From Astrocystis sublimbata (taxonomy: Eukaryota; Ascomycota; Sordariomycetes; Xylariales; Xylariaceae): DNA of 64,000 bases. The notes beneath the pieces were generated by a model. The model made no database searches, was not told where the DNA came from, and saw only the letters and a program-made list of their open reading frames with translations. Below, piece after piece: positions 38,736-47,956 of this stretch. The stretch's first letter is position 1, and each line of letters opens with the position of its first letter. The stretch spans positions 62,001-126,000 of the forward strand of contig JAJNNY010000079.1 in the NCBI GenBank assembly GCA_022453515.1. Reading direction: 5' to 3'. The translations under genes were made by a program, and so were the position numbers.

Positions 38736-40402
38736 TTAATCCAGCCGTCGCGTCCGTCCCCAAACCTCATCAGCGTCCTTCTTCCCCTTCGTCTCCGGCA
38801 CGCGCCACAGCACGAACAAACCGCACAGTGCCGCCAGCGCCGTAAAGATGAAATACACCCAGCCCCCCGCGCCACCAAAGCGCTCGTTCAGCGCAACATT
38901 AACAATAGGGAAGAACTGCGCGACGAGGAAAGTAGCAAGGTAGTTAGCGCCGAGACAGCACGACTGCACGGCGCCGACAGCCTCAGGCCCCACCATCTCG
39001 GACGCGAGCATGAACGGCACGGGGCCCAAGCCAACAGCGAAGAAAGCCACAAAGAACAGCACGGCGATGGCGGAGAGGATCTTGGCGCCGAAGATAATCG
39101 ACAGCGCGAGCGCAAGCGCACTCGTGCCTTGCCCCGTGATGGAAAGCAGAAGACACGTCTTGCGCCCCAGCTTGTCGGGCAGCGGCGAGCACGCGATGGT
39201 CGTGATCAGGTTGATGCCGGAGATTATAATGGTCAGCAGCGCCGAGTTGATGGGCAGCAGGTCTTTGAGTAGAGACACTGAGTACATGATGATGGAGTTG
39301 ATCCCGCATAGCTGCTGCGCGCACATGACGCCTACGGCGGCGATCAGCGCGGGCCGGTAATGCACGTCGCGGATGATCTCGAAGAATCCGATGTGCGACG
39401 TGGAGGTCGACTTGCCGCTCGCCTTGCTGGACGTCGAGGATCTGCGGAGGATAGGGCTGGTAGGCGCCGCGGAATCGTCGAGAAGTGCCTCTTCCTCGGG
39501 GGCCTCGACGCTGGAGTCCCAGAAGGCCGTCTCCTCCTCGATGCTGTAGTGCTTGCCGCGGATGCGCTGCAGGGTCCGTTTCGCCAGGGGGATGTTCTTG
39601 TTCGTGGCAAGCCAGGCCGGGCTTTCGGGTATGATAAGTAAACCGACGAGGTGGAGAGCGCCGACGATGATGCCCACGGCAAAGATCCATCTCCACGTCG
39701 GCTCGGAACTGAGGAAATACCCCAGCGTCTGCGTCCCCAGGATGCCGACGTTGATGCTGACCTGAGTCATGGCCCCGAAGGTGCCGCGCTCCCGCGGCGG
39801 CGCCACCTCGCTGATGTAGATGGGCACGATCACGGTGGCCGCGCCCGCGCCTACGCCGGACAACACCCGTCCGACGGACATGACGGCGATTGAGGTCCCC
39901 AGCGTCAGCAGGACGGACCCGGCGACGAAGAACAGGCCTGTCAGGCGCATGGCGAAGAGCCGGCCGCGGGACGAGGATATGGGACCGCCGGCCAGCGCGC
40001 CGATCAGGCCGCCGAGCGTGAACATGCTCGATACCACGGCGAACTGGGCGTTGTTCATGGGGATGCAGCCGGGCAGGGCCGAGGTCGTGGTGGTGGCGGC
40101 GCGGTGAGGGCTCGAGGGTGATGTCCACGAGTGGTAGGCGGCCGAGAGCCTTGATCCCACGGTGGATTTGGGGACGCGGCAGGATATGACATCTTGGGGG
40201 GCATTGAGTTCGGCCTGTTGGGTGGCGCGGGGGATGTGTCAGTTTATTTTCTGGGAGGGTGGCGGCGATGGAGGAGATGATTATCATGAGAGCTTACAAG
40301 GTGGAATCCGAATTGCAGCGGGCCCAGCGTGCTGATGGTGACGAGCAGTAATAGGAACGGAGAGATGTCCCTCATGTACTGTCGCAGTGTGGTGGTAGCC
40401 AT
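38736..40402 (-). CDS. MFS sugar-porter family transporter
   Basis: Twelve-helix membrane carrier of the sugar porter family; sequence style is close to the fungal Vps73/YBR241C group, so an internal-membrane location is possible. Exon 1 is 40402-40298 (35 codons) and exon 2 is 40214-38736, with an 83-bp intron; 527 aa. Exon 1 encodes the first membrane helix (FLLLLVTISTLGPLQFGF). Later features are the GRLFAMRLTG loop after helix 2, GRVLSGVGAGAATVIVPIYISEVAPPRERG (sugar-transporter signature), PESPAWL after helix 6, a long cytoplasmic loop rich in Ser/Glu, CAQQLCGINSIIMYSVSLL in helix 7, LPDKLGRKTCLL and the terminal VPETKGK. Convergent with the racemase-like gene (223 bp between stops). Substrate not predictable. 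Confidence 0.9.
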
Positions 40403-41556
40403 GATGAAATAGATGCCTAAGTAGGCAGGCCAAAGGCGACGATTGTCAAAACCTGCTATTGGAGCATGAAGTGGTGATGGTGATGGTGATGTTCAGGTGT
40501 AAGTGTCGTGGAGCTAGGTACCTGCAGCCGCTAAAGAGGATCATGGAGTCAATTACGTTCCTGTCATCGAGGGGCCTGGGGCCTGTATGCGGAGAGTCCC
40601 ACTCCGTGAACCGAAGCTAATACAGGTATGGCTTAGTAACAGGTACCAAATCCCCGGAGTCGATTGGGGAAATCTGAGGAAACAGGCGATGTTTTTACCT
40701 AATCACGGACTGGAGTTCTCTGGTTGCATGATCATGCTATGTAGGACCGTGCTGTAACCGTAATAATGTTAAGTGTTTTTGTACCAGTGTGAGGGAATAT
40801 AACAGTTATCACGTAGCCAAGTAGAATAATAGGGGTTAGGTGTTAATTCTATTGATTACTGGGCTATATTTCATACATATAAAACTTAGATATTAAAGCT
40901 AAATGTTAAATGTTAGTATTATATGTGTAGGTGATTTCGACCAGTCTTGTGTACATATATAGTTATAACAATATAGTTAAGAATGATTTATTCTAGTGTA
41001 TTTCTTTTTCGCACTCATTGTGCACTCTGCTCCCAAATACGTCTTTACGGAATCGAAGTTTGTATTTAGAATATCCTGCCGGGGTTTTAGAGTACGCGAC
41101 AGCTATTGTAATTGTTTTTGAGTACATCCTCCTGTTGGGGTGTTGCAATAGTACCTAATACGTTTACAATGCGATCGGTTAGACGCCTTTTACCAGCAAT
41201 CTGCGCTAAACCGGCGACGCCGAGTTCAGCTTCTCACAACTATCAATCAGAGGCCAAAGCTGCTGCGATGAAGTTGTGAAGAGCAGCAGTAAATAATTTG
41301 ACTAAGCATTTGATTTATAGGAAAATAATAGATGACATCTCGAATACCCGGCCTATGTGCTGGCCTTGCATGTGTGTAGGGGATCCAATCCTCCGTCTCT
41401 GTTCCAGTCAAAAGTGGGTTGCCGAAGAGCCTCTCCCCAAAGTCTGGGCCGACCGGTTCCACTTGGTAGGTTACCAAGGAGGCGGGCTCTTGTCTGCTCC
41501 ACCATCTCCAACCTCTGTGTGAGGTGTCGATATCCAGGATTAGGTAAGAAGCGATT
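40403..41556. other. AT-rich intergenic stretch 3' of the effector gene
   Basis: No gene seen. 40770-41000 is conspicuously TpA-rich (many TATA/TTAATA/ATATAT words) and contains the left copy of a 95-bp direct repeat (40771-40865). 41300-41560 overlaps the 3' flank of the effector. Confidence 0.6.
40771..40865. repeat. Left copy of a 95-bp direct repeat flanking the effector gene
   Basis: Aligns without gaps to 42588-42682, identical at roughly four-fifths of positions (both start AAGTG, both end CTGGGCT). Several differences are C-to-T before A (GCACC versus GTACC; GTCAATT versus GTTAATT), the RIP mutation type. The repeat could be a remnant of a mobile element; no terminal structure is evident. 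Confidence 0.75.
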
Positions 41557-42471
41557 TCATCCAGACTGGCCCGAACGATTATGACCTTGTCCCCCGAATT
41601 GCATCCCCGAAAAGTTGCCCCTACCCCCATTGATTGATCCAGTCTGGAAGCCTTGATTGTTGGTCCCAAATGTGACCGTTATCGAGTCACGCTGTTTTGC
41701 TTCAGCATATTCTTTCTGTTCTTCATTCTTGGATTCCAACCTGCGGAGTAAATCTAGTGACAACTTCATTGCCTCCCGTTCTTCCGGTGGAACCTGCCTT
41801 GGGCCTTCATCAGGTACACCCTCAATAGTATGAGAAGGCCCGCTTCTGATATCCAGACCCTCAACTTCCTTAGTCAGAGTTGTGAGCTGTTGGTCGGTCA
41901 CCGTGATGAAGTGGGAGATAGTGGCCATATTTTTCGATACCGAAGTCCTGATTTCCTCCGTGATTTGGCGGTGTTGAATGGAGTTTTGCCTGTTATCGCG
42001 ATGTTTAGAGAAAATCCTGTTTTCAGACTGGTAACAAACATACAGTGTGGCAGTGCTCGCTACCAAGCTCAGCGACACTTGATAGTGATGCAGCTAATCT
42101 GACATGGACTTCGTCCGCATCTCCTTGAGGCCAAGGTTCGTGCGGTCGAGAGCACTTAATTTACCGTTATTGGAGTTTCTCGTCCAACCCTGGAGATCCT
42201 CCCTGAACTTCCTACATGATTCCTTGCAAGTTGACGTGATTGTCTGGCACGAGTCTACTATTTCGGTGCCAAGTGCTTCCCATTCCGATTGCGGTATTGC
42301 TTGCAGTGATTTTAGGGCCCTATCTATCATGCTGAGGTTCGCTTGAAGGCCATGGAAAGTGTTTGGAGCCTCGGAGATATTCCGGATATCATCTGACAGC
42401 ACGCTTATCCAATGGAGAGTTGGGGCAGTGATACCGAAGATGTTGGCGACAACGCCTAATGTGTCCGCCAT
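41557..42471 (-). pseudogene. Amyloid-signalling effector (HeLo/SesA-like N-domain, C-terminal sigma-like motif), broken by an in-frame TAG
   Basis: Effector partner of the adjacent NB-ARC-TPR receptor. Frame from ATG 42471 runs to TGA at 41557-41559. It is interrupted by one TAG at 42096-42094 (codon 126). A 54-bp intron (42043-41990, GTATGT...ACAG) lies after ...STATL and joins to QNSIQHRQITEEI. Read past the stop, the product would be about 268 residues. Residues 1-150 (MADTLGVVANIFGI, PNTFHGLQANLSMIDRALKS, DSCQTITSTCKESCRKFREDL) resemble the helical HeLo-like/SesA-type domain at the N-termini of fungal STAND proteins and their effectors. A coiled middle (PPEEREAMKLSLDLLRRLE) precedes VTFGTNNQGFQTGSINGG, the amyloid-type motif. 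As written, translation ends before the motif, giving 125 aa. Family memory places Gln (CAG) at the stop position (SMSDQL). Confidence 0.8.
41623..41685 (-). other. C-terminal amyloid-signalling motif of the effector
   Basis: Encodes ITVTFGTNNQGFQTGSINGG. The core FGxNNxGFQxGxxNG matches the receptor's N-terminal motif at 43017-43076. Such paired Asn/Gly/Gln-rich motifs template one another in fungal NLR/effector pairs (sigma class in the literature). Further Gly-rich FGG units follow it. Confidence 0.75.
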
Positions 42472-43010
42472 ATTGTTTCAGGTGGATTCGAGGAATGGCA
42501 CACTTTGCGTCAGTCGTGCGAGGTAGGTAAGGAAAATCAAACGTAAGGACACAGAAGAGGAAGACAGCAGAGCTTGCTGCTACTATCAAGTGCTTTTGCA
42601 CCAGAGTGAAGGAATATAGCAGTAGCCAAGTAGCTAAGTAGAATAGTAGGGGTTACGTGTCAATTCTATTCAATCCTGGGCTCTTCCATTCAGTGGGAGC
42701 CGCCCAGCCCTTATATACACAGATCTCGTAGCCCAAACAGCCCCCTACAGGGGAGCCCCTAGGCCATGGTGAGGCTCATGCTACCTTGACACCTGACAGC
42801 TACTCACTAGGCAGCATTCTCAGCAGTAGCTAACGTTGCATTCTCCATTCAGCTGAGCCGTGAGGGGTGACCATAGACTAGGAACGACTCGGACAGTGGT
42901 ATTTTATGTGTGCTTTTGCTTTCTGTTTCCCATCTCTATTTGTCACCGCGTTCCTATTATTCAACAAACATATCCTCTTCCTAAATCAACCCATCACGGC
43001 GGCCCCAACA
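42472..43010. promoter_or_regulatory. Shared divergent promoter of the effector and NB-ARC-TPR receptor
   Basis: The two ATGs face away from one another across 539 bp, so one region must drive both genes. It contains the right copy of the 95-bp repeat (42588-42682) and a CCCTTATATACACAGA stretch (42709-42724) that could serve as a TATA element on either side. No factor site identified. Confidence 0.55.
42588..42682. repeat. Right copy of the 95-bp direct repeat, inside the shared promoter
   Basis: Counterpart of 40771-40865 in the same orientation, 1.8 kb away. The two copies bracket the whole effector gene. This copy keeps the C residues where the other has T in several CpA contexts. Confidence 0.75.
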
Positions 43011-45679
43011 ATGGCTTTCTCTTTTGGAGATAACAATTACGGGTTTCAGGCGGGGCAAAACAATGGATTAATCTTCCCTACAGTGCATTTACCTCCAGGT
43101 ATGATGTGTCACGGCGATATCCCAGACTTTCCGAAATGTAGTTTACCATCGACATCAAGCAATCCACTAACCTAGAGCTCTCAATAGATCCACCCGAAAC
43201 ACCACCACTTCCGACAGCTTTCATTCCATTCATGCGCGATACTCATTTCGTCGAACGTAAGAGCCTCCTCGATCAGATACAGCAAGCATGCCCAGCCCCG
43301 CCCTCTCGTGTAGCAATTGTAGGGTTAGGGGGTGTTGGCAAGTCGCAACTGGCTATCGAACACGTGTATAGAATGCAAGATACCTTTGCACAGCAAGGAA
43401 AAGATATCTGGGTGTTTTGGGTGCATGCCAGTACGCGAGAGCGCTTCCAACAAAGTTTCGAAGAGATTGCAGACTTAGTCAAGATCAAGGGTCGCCATCA
43501 GCGCAATACGGACATTTCACAGCTCGTCTATCGATGGTTATGTAACCAGCACCATGGTCAGTGGTTGATGATCCTGGATAGTGCCGATGATGCCGATATC
43601 TTCTTCAAGGAAAGTCAAAATGAGACACGAGAAGGGGCTGCTGAAGAAACATTCGTTGGCCCCAAGGCAAAGCCATTGGTGAAATACTTGCCGTCAAGTA
43701 CAAACGGGTCCATCATTATTACAACGAGAAACAGAGACGTAGGGATCGGCCTTACAGATCACCACAGCAATATTGTCGAAGTTGGTCCGATGAACCAAGC
43801 TGAAGCCCTCGAGCTTCTAGAGACAAAACTAGGCCAGCACTACGACGAGGTCAGTGGACAGGAGCTTGTTGAGGCTCTTGGGCATTTACCTTTGGCTATC
43901 AATCAAGCTGCGGCCTATATATATCAAACCACGCCGCTTACTTCAGTGAAGCTTTATCTACAAGAGATGCGGCGATTTGAACAAAAGGTCCAGGATGAAA
44001 TGCCGCCTGCTTCAGAAGGAACCTACCCGAAAGACTTTGAACATCGTGAACGAAAACAGTGGCATCATCTATCTCAAGAAATTCGCAATTCTCGTCGTGA
44101 TTGGGACGCCCCAAAATCAGTCATTGCGTCGTTTCGGATAAGCTTTGAACATATTCGTTCTCAAAACCTATCGACAGTACACACACTATCGAGAATGGCC
44201 TATTTTGATCACCAAAAGATTCAGCGCTCGTTGGTCCACCCATTACCTCCAATCGTCGGATCTGAACCTCAACGTCAACGTCACCCGGATGCACTTGTTC
44301 GCACACTCTCGAAGATATCCTATCTCGACAACCAGAATGTTCATTGCTCGTCGGTCCACCTATTACCTTCGATAATTGGATCTGAAGCTCAAGATCACCC
44401 GAATAACATCTTTGTCTCTAATGACTTCTACGACCAGTGCTTCGAAAAAGACATCGCAACACTTCGAAGGTATTCCTTGATCAGTGTACACGAGACTGAT
44501 GGCACATTTAATATTCACAGGCTCGTTCAAGTTTCACTTAGGTGGTGGCTAAACACCTTCCAAACAACCGGAAAGGGTATCCTGGAATGGTCTTTTGATC
44601 GACTGGTTCCAGCGTTTCCGTTCCCTTCTCCGTCAACCGTGCCGGTATGTCGCGAGATGCTTCCGCATCTCCCCATACTAGTGCACTTCTTTGGATATCA
44701 ACCTGAAGAATTAAAGAAATCCATGGCGAGAAGTTATGCGTTTCTAACATATAAAGTCGGGTTTCTTAAGCTCTATAATGGCGATTTTTTGGATGCAATA
44801 AGGATCTTTACCGCAACACTGAAGTCAGAGTTAAGCTTTGGAAGCTCAGGATCAGCAGAACTCTCCCTATCAGCCCTCGCTTCGGCTCACGAGGCAATGG
44901 GCGACTTTATTTCTGCTGAACATTGCCTCAAGGCCGCATTGTCTAATATGCAAGAGTTGGACGAAGGGTCTGATAACTCTGAAACAATAAAGATGCGAAT
45001 GGAACTAGCAAGAATATATGGACATCAAGATCATTTGGACAAGGCCAATGAGGCTTTCATCGAAACGATAGAGAGGGCGAAAATTTCTCTAGGTCCAGAA
45101 CATAAGGTTACCCTTAAGGTCATGGAGGCAGTACGCGACAGTTATATTAAGCAAGCCCGATGGCAGGAAGCCGAATCGCTCCACCTGGATATTCTACGTA
45201 CGATTGACAACATACAGGATCTTGAAGATTCGGAAAACATTTCCAGGGATATTGAGCTGGCTGTCATATACACTGGTCAAAACAATTGGGAAAAAGCTGA
45301 GTTGTTGCTTACCCAGTTAGTTCAAAAGGTGCAGAATTTGCCGGAGCCGGGGTTAGGGCCAAGGGACCAGAATCCAACTCAAGTCATGCATCGCATCGCT
45401 AATGTTTATGCAAGTCGCGGGCAGTATCAGAAGGCCGAGTCGTTGCTACTAGATCGCTTGGGAAGGCGAGCACAGCGGAATGGTCCGTACGATGAATTCA
45501 CATTTTTGTTGATGGCAGATCTGGCGTCGTACCAGAAAGAACTCAAAAATTGGTCAGGTGCTGAAATGCTACTTTTGGAAGCATTAAAAAGATCGCATCG
45601 CGTGCTCGGTGGTACCAATCGTGTCACAGTTGAGCTTTGGTCTATCGTAGGTCGACTATACAGCAGCCAGGGTCGATAG
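43011..45679 (+). CDS. NB-ARC-TPR (NLR-like) receptor with N-terminal amyloid motif; truncated by TAG at 45677-45679
   Basis: STAND receptor expected to oligomerise and trigger its effector by amyloid templating. Exon 1 is 43011-43098 and exon 2 begins at 43188 (intron GTATGA...ATAG); 859 aa as written. Residues 4-22 carry FSFGDNNYGFQAGQNNGLIF, matching the effector's tail. NB-ARC landmarks are the P-loop GLGGVGKSQLA (residues 75-85), Walker B WLMILDSADDAD (155-166), IIITTRNRDV (205-214) and GHLPLAINQAA (261-271). The winged-helix end is FNIHRLVQVSLRWWL, where many NLRs have MHD. A degenerate duplication sits just before it. TPR-like repeats follow from about residue 560 (ARWQEAESL, NNWEKAELL, GQYQKAESL, KNWSGAEML). 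The stop falls in the next repeat at the aromatic position (QGR-stop-EKAKQ). The remaining 154 codons continue in frame. Confidence 0.9.
43017..43076 (+). other. N-terminal amyloid-signalling motif of the NLR
   Basis: Encoded almost entirely by the small first exon. The core FGDNNYGFQAGQNNG is the counterpart of FGTNNQGFQTGSINGG in the divergently transcribed effector. Confidence 0.8.
44180..44405 (+). repeat. Degenerate internal duplication in the NLR gene
   Basis: Two adjacent ~37-residue blocks resemble each other: LSRMAYFDHQKIQRSLVH then PLPPIVGSE, and LSKISYLDNQNVHCSSVH then LLPSIIGSE. The nucleotide copies begin about 117 bp apart. Related proteins normally have one such helix-FDRQG-type block between the NB-ARC and winged-helix parts. 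Confidence 0.75.
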
Positions 45680-46141
45680 GAGAAGGCCAAACAATACTTT
45701 ACACAAACTGTTTATTTGATGACCCGCACGTTAGGGTCATCGAACTACAGAACTTTAAAGAGCATGTATGAGTTGGCATGTACTTGGAAGCACCTGGGCC
45801 GATTGAAAAAGGCAGTTCGGTTGATGGAAAAGTATGTCAGGGGGTTAACCGGACTTTTAGGGAATGTGACTCTGGACTTACAGGAGGCACTATTCACATT
45901 GGCTGAGTGGCGTGCTGAAAAGTTCCAGGTCGACAAGAAACGTGTGCAAGTGGTGATTGCAAACAGTGCATCACCGCTCGCCACCGAGAACCGATCCTAT
46001 CGCCAATTTCGATCAAGAATACGTCGCTATCGCCGTCGCCGTTATTATAAGCTGTACGCTAATAACTGGGCCACAATTCGTATTCGAACAGACCTGCCAA
46101 GTCTGACGGATCGCCTGGAAGTCCTGTCATTGGACACTTGA
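45680..46141 (+). pseudogene. C-terminal TPR remainder of the NLR, cut off by the premature stop
   Basis: Same frame as the NLR exon and directly contiguous with it. It completes the interrupted TPR (EKAKQYFTQTVYLMTRTLG), adds another (KSMYELACTWKHLGRLKKAV), and ends in a basic Arg-rich tail to TGA at 46139-46141. With a sense codon at 45677-45679 the intact protein would be 1013 residues. Confidence 0.8.
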
Positions 46142-46933
46142 TGAAGCTTGAGAAGAATATTTGCCTTCTTCCACGTTATTATTCATAGTTACTCATAGGT
46201 TTTTGCCAGCGATTCCCCAGCAAATTGTATGAGATATAGGCTCGATAGCTCATTGACCCCAGCAATTCATGCTTCACTCCATCTACTGAAATACTCTTAT
46301 ATGAATTAATGAGTAATAATTACCTTCTTTTTGGAAATGGCTTGGAACTCATAGCAGCTATCAACCAACAGATGCTCACACGGTCACCCGGAGCCGTCTC
46401 ATGTTGGGCGAACTGGATTGTCAAAGTATAGACTCCCATGAAATCCATGTCGCATACCAAGGTATTGCCTACATATTTGCACACCAGCGGAACACGCCAT
46501 CGACCTCGAGTAGATAACAGCACCACCAGACATCGCATTTTAGTGATATTACCAATCCATTGTGCGGGTGCTTAGGCACTAGATAAAGTCGTAGTATAAA
46601 CACCGGCGCTTCACGTGCGTATACAATAGTCCTGACTCATTCCGCCGGCAAGTCACAGAACTTGGAAGTCACTAAGAGCACGCAGTTCAAGTACTCGTTC
46701 TGCAGATGTTCAACCACTCTCGAGTCCCCTGGTATGTTCATGTGTGAGAATAGCTCCAACTTTACCCACATCAAGAGCTCACCCGTATCATTGTTGTACA
46801 GTGATATCGGACGATGCCAACGTTTGTTTGACTTGAAGACCGAGCGTTCTACAGTCGCTCTCGTTCGGGCATTTGACGTCAGGATGTGCCCAGCCAACGC
46901 ATATGACGCTCACATCATATACCCCTATATTCT
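46142..46933. other. Intergenic 3' of the NLR; possible minus-strand coding relic
   Basis: Convergent 3' ends. A minus-strand frame in 46637-46870 reads protein-like (RPISLYNNDTGELLMWVKLE, VVEHLQNEYLNCVLL) but has no ATG at a plausible place and no recognised family. A second short minus frame is at 46320-46538. They may be scraps of a decayed gene. Confidence 0.35.
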
Positions 46934-47956
46934 TTACTTCTTTGCCTCGGTAACAGCTCTCCCAACAACACCAGCAAGCGACTCCATATCCTGCGGCGCG
47001 ACCCCTAGTGCCTCATTGTCCGTCTTCTCATAGAGCGTGCCCCCTTCGGCCCAGATGCGACGCAGTGTCGCCAGTGTTGCAACTGGCTTGCCTTCGTACC
47101 ACAGCTGCTTCTCGAGATCGCGCAACGTCTCGTTCGGGGTGTGTTCTGTCGTCCACTCCCCGCCCGTCTGCTTTTCAAACTCACGCTTGATCTCGAGCGG
47201 CGTTGTTACGAAGGACTGCACTTTCAACGCTTTACCTTGCGCCTCTGTTGGATGCCGCAGTGCTGCTACCAAAAGCTTTCCAACGCTGCACGTGCCGTGT
47301 CAGTGTGCATTCGAAAGCCGAGGTGGTGAGATGCAAAAGGGAGAAACTCACTCAGGCATGCTAGTGAATCCGACAGGATCATTACCAGCACCAACAACAA
47401 CTGCCCTCTTCGAACCCACATCGAAGCCACCAAGGGCCGCGAAATCCGGCAACAGTGTCAGGAACATGTCAATATAGGGGCCCGTCACCAGATACGTGCA
47501 CTGCACCCTCTTGACATTGTCGCGAATGAACTCTCGCACGCGGAGCTTATTCTGATGCGGCTTCTCATCCTTGCTGGTGGCATCATACTCGATATCAGTG
47601 CCGTACTCGCTCGGAAAGAACCATTTGACGCTCCCGCTGTCCTCGGCGAGCCGGAGCAGCTCGATCTGATGCGTTATCGCATTGCGGCCGAGACAGGACA
47701 CCACGACATCAACGCCGTCGTAGGCACGTGACACGTCCTCGGCATTGGCGACGTCCCCTGTCACGATGCGGAGACCCTGGGATTTCCACGCCGATAGGAG
47801 CGAGGATTTGGAGGGGTCGCTGGCTGTTGCGGCGGACGTGAAGAGCGCTATGCTGTGCCCCGCCGACACCCCCGCTGCGACGATGGCGGCGGTGATGTGT
47901 TTGCCGATGGCACCCGTGCCGCCGAAGATAAGGATATTAAAGGGCAATGGGGCCAT
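46934..47956 (-). CDS. NmrA-like / isoflavone-reductase-like NAD(P)-binding protein
   Basis: Atypical short-chain dehydrogenase family protein with an NmrA-like Rossmann fold. Such proteins act as reductases or as redox-sensing regulators. Exon 1 is 47956-47352 and exon 2 is 47285-46934, with a 66-bp intron (GTGAGT...GCAG); 318 aa. The dinucleotide-binding motif is FNILIFGGTGAIGKHI (GGTGAIG, residues 12-18). GLRIVTGDVANAEDVSRAY, VDVVVSCLGR and SVKWFFPSEYGTDIEY (the segment typical of the isoflavone-reductase/PCBER group) follow. TYLVTGPYIDMFL and VGAGNDPVGFTSMPDVGKLL lie toward the C-terminus. No signal peptide or membrane helix. Substrate unknown; no clustered partner genes. Confidence 0.88.

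Noticed and set aside
38983..40287. 434-codon minus-strand frame
   Set aside because: It overlaps the MFS transporter exon in another frame; Arg/His-rich and without domains.
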